Positions 24,831 to 33,353 of a stretch of 64,000 nucleotides of DNA are shown here, piece after piece. The DNA is taken from positions 682,001 to 746,000 of the forward strand of contig NZ_JAGSYF010000001.1 of assembly GCF_025685645.1 (NCBI RefSeq), written 5' to 3'. This DNA comes from Edaphobacter bradus (GTDB taxonomy: Bacteria; Acidobacteriota; Terriglobia; Terriglobales; Acidobacteriaceae). A program made the translations under genes and the position numbers. The notes beneath the pieces are model-generated. The model worked only from the letters and a program-made list of their open reading frames with translations. It was not told the DNA's origin and searched no databases. The first letter of the stretch is position 1, and the number at the start of each line of letters is the position of its first letter.

Positions 24831-25574
24831 ATGCGGGTCTTGATTGTGGAAGATGATGCTGCCTTGGGGTTGTTTCTGCAGAAAGGTTTGAAGCTGGAAG
24901 GACATGAGGTTGCGTGGGTGGGAGATGGAGAGGCTGCGCTGGAGCGGGTCGAAAGCTTTCGACCGGACCTGATGGTGCTGGATCTGAGCCTTCCGCGCAA
25001 GGACGGTACGGAAGTCTTAGAAGATCTGCGCGGGCGGTACGACGGCATGGCTGTCCTGGTTCTGACCGGCAGGAGCATGGTCGAGGAGCGGGTAAAGTGC
25101 CTCAACCTGGGCGCAGATGACTGCCTGCTGAAGCCGTTCAGCTTTCATGAGCTGACGGCACGATGCAGAGCTCTGCTGCGCCGGAAGGAGCGGTTTGCCG
25201 ATCCGATGCTGCGGCATGGTGATGTGGCGCTGAACCGAATGGAACGGCGTGTGACCAGGATGGGCCACGCGGTGGAGTTGACCGTGAAGGAGTTCAGCCT
25301 GCTGGAGTATCTGATGCAGCGGAGCGGACGCTGCTGCAGCCGGGCGGAGTTGCTGCGCGAGGTGTGGCAGATGTCCCCGGACGCAGGAACGAATGTGGTG
25401 GATGTGTATATCAACTACTTGCGGAAGAAACTGGGAGCGGTGGGAGCGGAGAGTGACGCCGTCTTCGCTGTGATCGAGACCGTTCGCGGTGAAGGGTATC
25501 GCATGGGTGGCATAAAGAAGCTGCCGATTGCCGAGAGCAGCTATGGTGTTGGCGCAGTTTTGGCGGGGGCATAG
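24831..25574 (+). CDS. OmpR-family response regulator
   Basis: 247 aa. The receiver domain (1-118) has acidic residues EDD at 7-9, phospho-Asp51 in MVLDLSLP, a Thr in VLTG (about 79) and Lys in LLKPF. A winged-helix DNA-binding domain (about 130-228) ends VIETVRGEGYRMG. A good ribosome-binding site (GAGAAGGA) precedes the ATG. No full histidine kinase is adjacent, but a DHp-only protein starts 2 bp after the stop and a sigma-54 activator follows, so the three are co-transcribed and probably control the flagellar genes. Confidence 0.92.
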   Translation: MRVLIVEDDAALGLFLQKGLKLEGHEVAWVGDGEAALERVESFRPDLMVLDLSLPRKDGTEVLEDLRGRYDGMAVLVLTGRSMVEERVKCLNLGADDCLLKPFSFHELTARCRALLRRKERFADPMLRHGDVALNRMERRVTRMGHAVELTVKEFSLLEYLMQRSGRCCSRAELLREVWQMSPDAGTNVVDVYINYLRKKLGAVGAESDAVFAVIETVRGEGYRMGGIKKLPIAESSYGVGAVLAGA

Positions 25575-25576
25575 CG

Positions 25577-25813
25577 GTGGCAGCGAGCAATGCTGAAGAG
25601 AATCTGGTGGAGCGGATCGACCGCGGCCTACATGGGTTGTGCCAACCATTGACGGTGTTGCAGTGCAGGCTGGCGCTGGGGGAGATGAGCAGCGAACCCC
25701 TGGCGATGCGGGATGCGATTGGAGCAGCGCTTGCGGAGTGTGCGCGGCTGAATGCTGCCGTGCAGTCGATGCGCGACTTGTTGCTGCAGACGATCAGGAT
25801 TGAGGAGAGCTAG
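25577..25813 (+). CDS. Stand-alone DHp (HisKA-like) domain protein
   Basis: 78 aa from GTG. Two helices are predicted by eye, with His19 in the pattern H-G-L-C-Q-P-L-T. This matches the H-box of histidine kinases (H-x-L-x-x-P-L). The second helix, ECARLNAAVQSMRDLL, ends in RIEES where kinases usually have a linker to the ATPase domain. No catalytic (HATPase_c) domain follows in any frame; the next gene starts 2 bp later. It may be a phosphotransfer or dimerisation module. The H-box match is seen in the sequence; the role is inference. Confidence 0.72.
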   Translation: MAASNAEENLVERIDRGLHGLCQPLTVLQCRLALGEMSSEPLAMRDAIGAALAECARLNAAVQSMRDLLLQTIRIEES

Positions 25814-25815
25814 AG

Positions 25816-27072
25816 ATGCTGAACGGAGCAGTTGCAGGGAGAGACGAGTGGACGGATGGCAGTGCGCTTCACGCAGTCGCGGCACGGACGGTCGTGGTTG
25901 CGAGCGCAGATGCGGGGCTGCGGCAGCGGCTGCGCGCTTCGTTGACTGGGCTGCGGTGGCGTGTTCTGGAAGCTGGGGGAGGAGCCGAGGCGATTGCGCA
26001 GATTGAGGACTCGCGCCCGGAAACATTGTTAGTAGATAGTTGGCTGCCGGACCTGGAGGTGAGCGAGTTCGCCGGGCAACTGCGGGTGATGTATCCGGCG
26101 GTGGAACTGATGCGGATGGATGGCGCAGTGGAAGGACAGGCTTCGCGGAATCCTCGGCGGCATGAGCTGCTGCATGCGCTGCGCGAGGCGCAGAGTGCGC
26201 CGGCGACCGATACGGCAGCTTGGATAACAGCTCCTGTGGCTGTGCCGCAGGCGATGGCTGTGCGGATTGCGGGGGAGGGGGCTGAACGTGGGGACGAGGC
26301 GTACGTGCGGGAGGCGTTGCCGGAACTGGTTGGCTCGAGCGAGCCTATGTGCGGGCTGGCGAGGTTGATTCGGCTGGTGGCCCCGCGGTCGACGACTGTG
26401 CTGATTGAGGGCGAGACGGGAACGGGAAAGGAAGTTGTGGCGAAGGCGCTGCATCGGCTGAGCCAGCGTGCCAATAAGCCGTTTGTTGTGTTGAATTGCG
26501 CAGCGATTCCTGAGACGTTACTAGAGGCTGAGTTATTTGGACATACTCGGGGAGCCTTTACGGGGGCTGTGCAGTCGAGGACCGGGCGAATTGAAGCGGC
26601 GCATGGAGGGACGCTGTTTCTGGATGAGATTGGAGAGATGCCGCTGGCGCTGCAGGCGAAGATGCTCCGCTTTCTGGAGTGCGGGGAGTTGCAACGCGTA
26701 GGAGACAACGAGACGGTGCGGGTGGATGTGAGGGTGATCGCGGCGACGCATCAGCCACTGGAACAGAGGTCGGAAGAGGGAAGCTTCCGGCTCGATCTCT
26801 ATCATCGGCTCGCCGTGTTTCCGATTGAGGTTCCCGCGCTGCGTGATCGGATGGAGGATCTCGGGCTGCTTGCGGAGTACTTTCTGGAACGAATGGGACG
26901 AGAGATGCCGCGGAAACGGCTCAACGCCGAGGCTCTGGCAAAGCTGTGTGAACACCGGTGGCCCGGTAATGTGCGTGAGCTGATGCATGTGCTGGAGCGC
27001 GGTGCAATTCTGGCTGAGGAGCGGATGGAGATTGGAGCGGAGGAGATCCGATGGCGTCGAGTTCGGAGCTGA
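25816..27072 (+). CDS. Sigma-54-dependent activator lacking a DNA-binding domain
   Basis: 418 aa. The N-terminal receiver-like domain (about 25-125) has Asp74 in LLVDSWLPD, but only one acidic residue at the usual DD site and no clear Thr/Lys pair. The AAA+ domain has Walker A GETGTGKE (199-206), the GAFTGA loop (246-251) that contacts sigma-54, Walker B GGTLFLDE (264-271) and the R-finger region. The protein stops at MEIGAEEIRWRRVRS, just after the AAA+ lid, without the Fis-type helix-turn-helix. Helicobacter FlgR is a precedent for a flagellar activator without this domain. A terminator follows at 27151. Confidence 0.9.
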   Translation: MLNGAVAGRDEWTDGSALHAVAARTVVVASADAGLRQRLRASLTGLRWRVLEAGGGAEAIAQIEDSRPETLLVDSWLPDLEVSEFAGQLRVMYPAVELMRMDGAVEGQASRNPRRHELLHALREAQSAPATDTAAWITAPVAVPQAMAVRIAGEGAERGDEAYVREALPELVGSSEPMCGLARLIRLVAPRSTTVLIEGETGTGKEVVAKALHRLSQRANKPFVVLNCAAIPETLLEAELFGHTRGAFTGAVQSRTGRIEAAHGGTLFLDEIGEMPLALQAKMLRFLECGELQRVGDNETVRVDVRVIAATHQPLEQRSEEGSFRLDLYHRLAVFPIEVPALRDRMEDLGLLAEYFLERMGREMPRKRLNAEALAKLCEHRWPGNVRELMHVLERGAILAEERMEIGAEEIRWRRVRS

Positions 27073-27150
27073 TCGGTCTTGTGTTGCTCGAGTCTTTCCC
27101 GGCGAATTGTGACGGTATGAGTTGAGGTTTCCATTCCCTGATTTTCTTAG

Positions 27151-27178
27151 CGCCCTCTTAGATGAGGGCGCATTTGTT
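27151..27178 (+). terminator. Rho-independent terminator of the regulatory operon
   Basis: CGCCCTC (27151-27157), loop TTAGAT, GAGGGCG (27164-27170), then CATTTGTTT. It separates the regulatory trio from flgB. Confidence 0.75.
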
Positions 27179-27193
27179 TGGGCACTTAAGTGC
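27179..27193 (+). promoter_or_regulatory. Likely sigma-54 promoter of the flagellar cluster
   Basis: TGGGCACTTAAGTGC has GG and GC in the correct -24/-12 spacing (12 bp between first bases), with T before the GC as in the TGGCAC-N5-TTGC consensus. It contains the perfect palindrome GCACTTAAGTGC. It ends 23 bp before the flgB ATG and directly follows a gene for a sigma-54 activator. Confidence 0.55.
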
Positions 27194-27216
27194 ATTGAAG
27201 CAGGGTGGAGGCTTCG

Positions 27217-27579
27217 ATGCAGGTTTCGACTTCGTTGAGCGATGCGCTGGAACGGTACCTCGATCTGACGAGCGAGCAGATGAAGGTCACGGCCAGCAAT
27301 ATGGCCAACGTCGATACGCCTGGATACAAGACTCAGGGTTTCGATTTTGAAGCGGAGTTTGCGCGGCAGATGCAGAGCACGGTGCTTTCGGGCGATGCAA
27401 ACGTTGCGCAGGTGCAGGATGTCGATGGCCTGGTGTCGCGCCCGGATGGAAACAACGTCTCGATGGACCGGGAGTCGATGCAACTGGCGAAGACGCAGTT
27501 GCAGTTTCGGCTTGGGGTGGAGCTTTTAAAGCATGAGTATTCGGGCGTGATGAGCGCGATCCACGCGGAGGCCAAATAG
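27217..27579 (+). CDS. flgB: Flagellar basal-body rod protein FlgB
   Basis: 120 aa. N-terminal rod motif TSEQMKVTASNMANVDTPGYKTQGFDFE; the C-terminal helix ends LGVELLKHEYSGVMSAI. FlgB is the proximal rod subunit exported by the flagellar T3SS. The ATG at 27217 has GGTGGAGG about 6 bp upstream; a GTG at 27205 has none. First gene after the sigma-54-type promoter, followed by flgC at 2 bp. Confidence 0.93.
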   Translation: MQVSTSLSDALERYLDLTSEQMKVTASNMANVDTPGYKTQGFDFEAEFARQMQSTVLSGDANVAQVQDVDGLVSRPDGNNVSMDRESMQLAKTQLQFRLGVELLKHEYSGVMSAIHAEAK

Positions 27580-27581
27580 CG

Positions 27582-28064
27582 ATGAATCTCTTCGGCGTGA
27601 TGGATGTGAGCGCCTCGGCATTGAAGGCAGAGAGAGTGCGGGCTGAGGTGGTTGCTTCCAATATGGCAAACGCTGAGACGACTCGAACTGCCGAGGGCGG
27701 GCCTTATCAGCGGCGGCATGTGGTCTTTGAGGCGGAGGGTGACAGCAGCTTTCAGAGCTCGTTCGTGAGTCATCTGGGGACGAATTTGGGATTGAATGGG
27801 CTGGGCGGGAGCGTGACTGCTGCGAATGCAGTCTCGGGCGGCGTTGCGGTGACGGGCGTAATCAGCGATGCGAGCGCACCGCTGCGCAGGTATGACCCGC
27901 AGCATCCGGACGCTGGGCCGGATGGGTATGTGGCGTATCCGGACATCAATCCGCTGACGGAGATGGTGGACCTGATGGGAGCGACGCGGTCGTATGGGAT
28001 GAACACTTCGGCGGTCCAGGCGGAGAAGAATATGGTTTCGTCGTCGCTGGACATTTTGAAGTAG
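27582..28064 (+). CDS. flgC: Flagellar basal-body rod protein FlgC
   Basis: 160 aa. N-terminal motif SALKAERVRAEVVASNMANAETTRT; C-terminal YVAYPDINPLTEMVDLMGATRSYGMNTSAVQAEKNM, both typical of FlgC. GGAGG 10 bp upstream. It is a proximal rod protein that acts with FlgB and FliE. In the middle (about 65-90) it has a Gly/Val-rich insertion not seen in short FlgC proteins. Confidence 0.94.
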   Translation: MNLFGVMDVSASALKAERVRAEVVASNMANAETTRTAEGGPYQRRHVVFEAEGDSSFQSSFVSHLGTNLGLNGLGGSVTAANAVSGGVAVTGVISDASAPLRRYDPQHPDAGPDGYVAYPDINPLTEMVDLMGATRSYGMNTSAVQAEKNMVSSSLDILK

Positions 28065-28086
28065 AGAGAGAGGTCCGCGAGGTGCT

Positions 28087-28401
28087 ATGAGCGCAGGGAT
28101 CACAGGAAATTTGAGCAGCAGTCCGGCGAGCGCTGGTCATAGTGTGGCATCGGCCGGAACTAGTCGGGAGGCTTCGGGGGGAGTTCCGTTTGCGGGCTTC
28201 TTTCGTTCGATGGTGGAGCAGACGAGCGCCCTCGATCAGCAGGCGTCGCAGGCTGTGACGGGGTTGCTAAGTGGGCAGGGAGTGGAGATTCACGACGCAA
28301 TGATTGCGACGCAAAAGGCAGACATGGCGTTTGAACTGGCGCTGCAGGTGAGGAATAAGGCTGTGGCCGCGTACCAGCAGATGATGGGGATGCAGTTTTA
28401 G
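28087..28401 (+). CDS. fliE: Flagellar hook-basal body protein FliE
   Basis: 104 aa. The C-terminal half has SALDQQASQAVTGLLSGQGVEIHDAMIATQKADMAFELALQVRNK, the FliE signature. The first 30 residues are Ser/Gly-rich and disordered. GAGG 6 bp upstream of the ATG. FliE joins the MS ring to the rod. Confidence 0.93.
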   Translation: MSAGITGNLSSSPASAGHSVASAGTSREASGGVPFAGFFRSMVEQTSALDQQASQAVTGLLSGQGVEIHDAMIATQKADMAFELALQVRNKAVAAYQQMMGMQF

Positions 28402-28416
28402 AAGGCTCTAAGCGAG

Positions 28417-30219
28417 ATGGCAGAGACAGATCAGACGACATCGGGGTTGCAGCGGGTGGGGCAGAGCGCTGGAGGGGCGGCGAAGGGAGTTGTGCCGCCC
28501 GCAGCAAAGGCGCTTGAGATGGTATCGGCGCTGCGCCAGAGGGTGATTGCGCTGCCGCCGGGGAAGAGAGCGTGGCTGCTGGCGTCGGCGGCGTTTCTTG
28601 CCGCGATGTGCGGCGTGATGATGTGGTATGCGGGACGCACGGATTGGAGGGTGCTGTTCAGCGGCCTCGACGGCAAGGACGTGCAGCAGGTGGCGCAGGA
28701 GCTGTCTGCGGCAGGAGTCCCGTATCAGACGACGGCGGACAATGCGGGCGTACAGGTTCCCGCTGAGATGCTGGACAAGGCGCGGATGGAGGTCGCGGCG
28801 AAGGGGATGCCGCAGACGGGGAGGCTGGGGTTCGAGATATTCGACAAACCGAACTGGGTAGGCAGCGAGTTTGATGAGAAGGTGAACTACCAGAGAGCAC
28901 TGGAAGGCGAACTGGAGCACACGATCGAGACGCTAGGAGTCGTACGATCAGCGCGGGTGCACCTTGTGTTGCCGCAGCAGTCGCTATTTGCTTCCGAAGA
29001 GAGAGCGGCGAAGGCCTCTGTCGTTTTGAAGCTGAAGCGAGCGTCGCTGGAGCGGGAGCAGGCGGATTCGATCCGCAGCCTGGTAGCGGGAGCGGTGGAC
29101 AACCTGAGCGTCGACAATGTGACTCTGGTCGATGCGGATGGCCGCGCGAACATGAAGCCGAGATCGAAGGACGGTGCAGAGGCAGATGTGGAGCAGCAGA
29201 TGGAGTCGAAGCTGGTGGCGATGCTGGAGCCGCTGGCGGGCCGCGACAATGTGCGTGCCACGGTGAATGTGAGCTACGACGAGGGCAATGAAGAGCGAAC
29301 CGACGAAGTCTACGACCCGAACCAGACGGCGACGCTGACGATGCAGAAGAGCGAGCAGACCTCGGTGCAGCCGGGGCGGGCATCGGGGGTGCCGGGAACG
29401 GCGAGCAACTCGCCAGCGGGGGCGCCGGTTGGCGCGGTGCAGGGATCGCAGGCAGCGGCTGCTCCTGGGACTCCGCCGCTGTTGCAGAAGGAGGCGCTGC
29501 CGGTGTATCCGCAGCAGGGAGCGGGTGCCGGGCAGAGTCTCCATCAAGAGAGCGGAACGTATGGTGTGACGAAGCACCTTGTCCACCTGGAAGAAGGGCC
29601 CGGCCGAGTGCGGCGAGTGACGGCTGCTGTGGTTGTGAATGATCGCAGCGCGGCTGAAGGCACAGGTAAGGCGGCGCATGTGGTCTGGAGGCCGAGGAAT
29701 GCGGATGAGATGCGGAGGCTGGAGGAGTTGGCGCAGGCGGCCGTGGGGTTCGATGCCAGGCGCGGCGATCAGGTTGTTGTGGAGAATGTGAGCTTCAGCT
29801 CCAACGCACCTGAAGTGAAGCCACCAGTGATGGAGAAGATGATGGATGAGACGCGTGGCCTGCTCCACACGCAGCCTGGGTTGGCTCGCACGGCAGTTGC
29901 GGGGCTTTGCGGTGTGTTGCTGGTTCTCTTTGTGCTGCGTCCTGTGGCACGCCAGATGACAGCGACGCTCCGCGAGCCGGTCCTGTTGGGCGCGGGGTCA
30001 GAGGCCGAGGAGCCCAGACCGATGTCTGATCCGCAGATTGAGCAGAAGGTTCTGGAAAAAGCTGAGGCGTTCCGGCCATTGCAGTCGACCATGCAGGCGC
30101 AGGCTTCGCTGCATCGGCAGGGAGTCTATGAACAGGTTGCAGAACACATTCGGCGTGAACCTGTGCAAAGTACGCGACTGCTGGAGGCGTGGATTGGGTC
30201 GAATGAGGAGACGGATTAA
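28417..30219 (+). CDS. fliF: Flagellar MS-ring protein FliF
   Basis: 600 aa. TM1 is near 50-68 (AWLLASAAFLAAMCGVMMW) and TM2 near 488-510 (AVAGLCGVLLVLFVLRPVA). The periplasmic ring-building motifs are present (FDKPNWVGSEFDEKVNYQRALEGELEHTI and VRSARVHLVLPQQSLF), followed by a Pro/Gly/Ala-rich linker (about 310-370). The last 40 residues contain the FliG-binding segment. Its stop overlaps the fliG ATG by one base. Confidence 0.95.
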   Translation: MAETDQTTSGLQRVGQSAGGAAKGVVPPAAKALEMVSALRQRVIALPPGKRAWLLASAAFLAAMCGVMMWYAGRTDWRVLFSGLDGKDVQQVAQELSAAGVPYQTTADNAGVQVPAEMLDKARMEVAAKGMPQTGRLGFEIFDKPNWVGSEFDEKVNYQRALEGELEHTIETLGVVRSARVHLVLPQQSLFASEERAAKASVVLKLKRASLEREQADSIRSLVAGAVDNLSVDNVTLVDADGRANMKPRSKDGAEADVEQQMESKLVAMLEPLAGRDNVRATVNVSYDEGNEERTDEVYDPNQTATLTMQKSEQTSVQPGRASGVPGTASNSPAGAPVGAVQGSQAAAAPGTPPLLQKEALPVYPQQGAGAGQSLHQESGTYGVTKHLVHLEEGPGRVRRVTAAVVVNDRSAAEGTGKAAHVVWRPRNADEMRRLEELAQAAVGFDARRGDQVVVENVSFSSNAPEVKPPVMEKMMDETRGLLHTQPGLARTAVAGLCGVLLVLFVLRPVARQMTATLREPVLLGAGSEAEEPRPMSDPQIEQKVLEKAEAFRPLQSTMQAQASLHRQGVYEQVAEHIRREPVQSTRLLEAWIGSNEETD

Positions 30220-31301
30220 TGGGAACGGCTATGCAGATGGCGGCAGGTATGCAGCGCAATTCACTGCTGCTGCCGGAGGAATCAGGGTTTGAGCCGGCAG
30301 AGCTGCCGGGGCTGCGCAAGGCGGCGATCCTGATGGTGGCTCTGGGAGACGAATTGGCGAAGACTCTGTTTCAGAGCCTTACAGAGACGGACATTCATCG
30401 CGTGACAGAGGAGATTACGCGGCTGGGAGAGATTCCCGCGAATCTTTTGACGCAGGTGTTGACCGAGTATTACGGGTTGCTGGAGACGCAGCAGTATATG
30501 GTGCGCGGCGGCCCGGAGTTTGCGATCAAGGTCCTGACGGAAGCCTTCGGGGCGATCCGGGCTGAGGCGTTGCTGTCGCAGGTAAAGAAGATTCGCGAGC
30601 GCACGACCGGCGATATGGCAATGCTGCAAAAGATGGAACCGCAGCAGTTGAGCAAGTTTCTTGAGACGGAGCATCCGCAGACCATCGCTCTGGTGCTTGC
30701 GCATCTGGACGCGAAGCGTGGATCGACGGTGCTGATGGAGCTACCGGTACCGATGCGAGTCGATGTAGTGCGGCGGCTGGCGGAGATGAGGCAGTTCTCC
30801 CCAGAGATGGCACAGAAGGTCGCGCTGGTGCTGCATCGTCGCATGGAGGGGATGGGAAATGGAGCGCGGAAATCGTACTCGGGGTGCAAGGCTGTGGCGG
30901 AGCTGCTGAACCGGGTAGATGAGGCGTCAAGTAAGGGAATTCTCGAGGAGATCGAGCAGCAGCAGCCCCAGCTTGCGATCGGAATCCGGAACCTGATGTT
31001 TACGTTTGAAGATCTGCTGACGGTTCCCGCGGAGAGCATTCGCGAGTTTGTTGCGGCGGCGGATAAGAGGGTGCTCGCGACCGCTCTGAAAGGCGGACGC
31101 GAGAACCTGAGAGCCCATCTCTTCAAAGCGATGAGTTCGCGCGCGGTAGAGATGCTGAAAGAAGACATGGAGGCGATGGGGCCGGTACGGATGAAGGATG
31201 TAAGCCTGGCTCAGCAGGAGCTTCTTGCCATGGCACGGCAACTAGAGAGCGAGGGCAGGATGATGCTGAAGATGGAGATGGATGATGACATCGCAGTCTG
31301 A
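30219..31301 (+). CDS. fliG: Flagellar motor switch protein FliG
   Basis: 360 aa. Three-domain FliG: the N-terminal part contacts FliF (LPGLRKAAILMVALGDELAKTLFQ), the middle has EHPQTIALVLAHLDAKRGSTVL, and the C-terminal part has FTFEDLLTVPAESIREFVAAADKRVLATALKG with the charged torque helix. It is part of the C ring and couples to the stator. It overlaps the following fliH-like gene by 20 bp. Confidence 0.95.
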   Translation: MGTAMQMAAGMQRNSLLLPEESGFEPAELPGLRKAAILMVALGDELAKTLFQSLTETDIHRVTEEITRLGEIPANLLTQVLTEYYGLLETQQYMVRGGPEFAIKVLTEAFGAIRAEALLSQVKKIRERTTGDMAMLQKMEPQQLSKFLETEHPQTIALVLAHLDAKRGSTVLMELPVPMRVDVVRRLAEMRQFSPEMAQKVALVLHRRMEGMGNGARKSYSGCKAVAELLNRVDEASSKGILEEIEQQQPQLAIGIRNLMFTFEDLLTVPAESIREFVAAADKRVLATALKGGRENLRAHLFKAMSSRAVEMLKEDMEAMGPVRMKDVSLAQQELLAMARQLESEGRMMLKMEMDDDIAV

Positions 31302-32016
31302 CAGGATGCTGGAAGATATTGTGCCAACGAGGCTGCTGGCTGGAGAGCCGCATCATGCATGTGAAGTTATGCGGCTTGAGTTTCGGTCGGCCGATGCTGA
31401 GACGGAACAGGCGGGCATGGAGGCTGCTCAGATCACACCTGCTGAGGACGATGCGGTGCGGACGGTAGCAAGACTGACAGCGTTGAATCAGCGGCTCGAG
31501 TCAGAGGCAGAGCAGCTCCGAGAGCGCATCGAGGCTGCGCGCACGGAGAACATGAACGCTCGTACAGAATGGCAGGCGGAATTGGAGCAGAGCGTTGCAG
31601 TGGAGCGGGAAAGAGTCGCTAAGTTCTGCGCCCAGTTTGAACGAGAGCGTGCGCGGTACTTTGCCGGCGTGGAAGCAGAGGTGGTGAGGCTGGCGTTGGC
31701 GATTGCGGCACGAGTACTGCATCGTGAGGTCAGGCTCGATCCTCTGTTGCTGGCGGGAGTCGTGAGAGTGGCCCTTGAGAACATCAGTGACTCGAGTACG
31801 GCAGTGTTGCGTGTTCCTGCTGCAGAGCAGGAGACGTGGCGAGAGGCGTTTGCCGCAAGGAAGGATGTCGCGGTGCAGGTCGCGGGTGATGATCGGTTAC
31901 GCAACGGAGAGTGTGTGCTGGAGTCAGAGGTCGGCAATGTGGAACTGGGAGTAGGCGCACAACTGGATGAGATTGAGAGAGGCTTCTTTGACTTGCTGGA
32001 GAAGAGGCCGGCGTGA
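31282..32016 (+). CDS. fliH: Flagellar assembly protein FliH-like
   Basis: 244 aa. A long coiled coil (about 55-130, LNQRLESEAEQLRERIEAARTEN onward) is followed by the FliH/HrpE-type domain (VVRLALAIAARVLHREVRLDPLLLAGVVRVALENI, then LESEVGNVELGVGAQLDEI). FliH is the peripheral-stalk regulator of the FliI ATPase. It starts inside fliG (ATGATG at 31282) and overlaps fliI by 4 bp, so translation is coupled. Confidence 0.87.
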   Translation: MMTSQSDRMLEDIVPTRLLAGEPHHACEVMRLEFRSADAETEQAGMEAAQITPAEDDAVRTVARLTALNQRLESEAEQLRERIEAARTENMNARTEWQAELEQSVAVERERVAKFCAQFERERARYFAGVEAEVVRLALAIAARVLHREVRLDPLLLAGVVRVALENISDSSTAVLRVPAAEQETWREAFAARKDVAVQVAGDDRLRNGECVLESEVGNVELGVGAQLDEIERGFFDLLEKRPA

Positions 32017-33353
32017 CCGTTGGAGCCGAGGACATCGAGCGGATCGGGCGAGCCAGCCTGGCTCCGTATTTTGCGCGGCTGTGTGATAGGCCGGCGTGGC
32101 GATGGTGCGGCCGCGTGGTGGAGGCAAACGGACAGACGATCGAATCGGACGGGCCGGTGTGCTCGGTCGGAGAGTGCTGCGAGATCGTCGACCGCGAGGG
32201 TGTGCGGCATCAGGCCGAGGTGATTGGCTTTCGCGGCAAGCGGGTGCTCGCTATGCCCCTTAGAGCGACACAGGGAATCCGGTACGGTGACGCGATTCTG
32301 GCTACAAGCCAAACGCCGGGTATCGCAGTAAGCGAGCGAATGGCAGGAAGAGTGTTGGATGCGATAGGGAGCCCTTTGGATGAGATTGGCTCGATCGCAG
32401 CCGAAAGAATGTGGCGTTTGGATGGAGCGGTGCCGCATCCGATGAAACGAGTCACAATTACCGAGCCGTTGCAGACCGGTGTAAAGGTACTCGACGGCAT
32501 GCTGACTGTAGGACGCGGGCAGAGGATAGGCATCTTTGGTGGTTCTGGAGTCGGCAAGAGCACGCTGATTGGAATGATGACTCGGAACACGGAGGCGGAC
32601 CTTACTGTCGTTGGGCTGGTGGGGGAACGTGGACGTGAAGTCCGCGACTTCATTGAGGATTCGCTTGGTGAGGATGGGCGGAGGCGTTCGGTGGTCGTAG
32701 TGTCGACGTCGGACCAGAGCCCGTTGCTGCGAATGCGCGCAGCGATGGCGGCGACTTCAGTGGCAGAGTTCTACGCGGCGCAGGGGAAACATGTGCTGCT
32801 GGTTCTGGATTCGCTGACACGGTATGCGATGGCGGCTCGCGAGATAGGGCTGGCGGCAGGAGAGCCCCCGGCGAGCAAAGGGTACACTCCGAGCGTCTTC
32901 ACGCGGCTTGCAAAGCTCGTAGAGCGCGCGGGCAACTTTGAAAAAGGAAGCGTGACGGCTTTTTATACCGTGCTGATGGAGGGTGATGATCAACAGGATC
33001 CAATTGTGGATGCAGTTCGATCGTTTCTCGATGGGCATGTCGTGCTGTCGCGGCGCATGGCCAGCGCGGGATGGTATCCGCCGGTGGACGTGCTTGACTC
33101 GCTGAGCAGGCTGATGCCTGCTGTCACGACGAACGAGCATCGTACGAAGGCGATGAAGGCGCGGAGGTTGCTTGCTGCACATGCACGGTCTGAGGACCTG
33201 ATTCGCATTGGCGCATATAAAGCGGGCACAGATGAGGAACTGGACCGCGCACTGTCTGCGATGCCTGGGTTACGGCGCTTTCTTGAGCAAGGAAGTACTG
33301 AGCGTGTGACGATGGCCGAAACCGTGGCCCAACTTGCGGCGATGGAGTTGTAG
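32013..33353 (+). CDS. fliI: Flagellum-specific ATPase FliI
   Basis: 446 aa. Walker A is GGSGVGKST (176-184), followed by VVGLVGERGREVRDFIED and Walker B in VLLVLDSLTRYAMAAREIGLAAGEPPASKGY. These are F1-beta-like motifs specific to FliI/T3SS ATPases. It energises export with FliH and FliJ. The GTG start overlaps the fliH stop. Confidence 0.95.
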   Translation: MTVGAEDIERIGRASLAPYFARLCDRPAWRWCGRVVEANGQTIESDGPVCSVGECCEIVDREGVRHQAEVIGFRGKRVLAMPLRATQGIRYGDAILATSQTPGIAVSERMAGRVLDAIGSPLDEIGSIAAERMWRLDGAVPHPMKRVTITEPLQTGVKVLDGMLTVGRGQRIGIFGGSGVGKSTLIGMMTRNTEADLTVVGLVGERGREVRDFIEDSLGEDGRRRSVVVVSTSDQSPLLRMRAAMAATSVAEFYAAQGKHVLLVLDSLTRYAMAAREIGLAAGEPPASKGYTPSVFTRLAKLVERAGNFEKGSVTAFYTVLMEGDDQQDPIVDAVRSFLDGHVVLSRRMASAGWYPPVDVLDSLSRLMPAVTTNEHRTKAMKARRLLAAHARSEDLIRIGAYKAGTDEELDRALSAMPGLRRFLEQGSTERVTMAETVAQLAAMEL

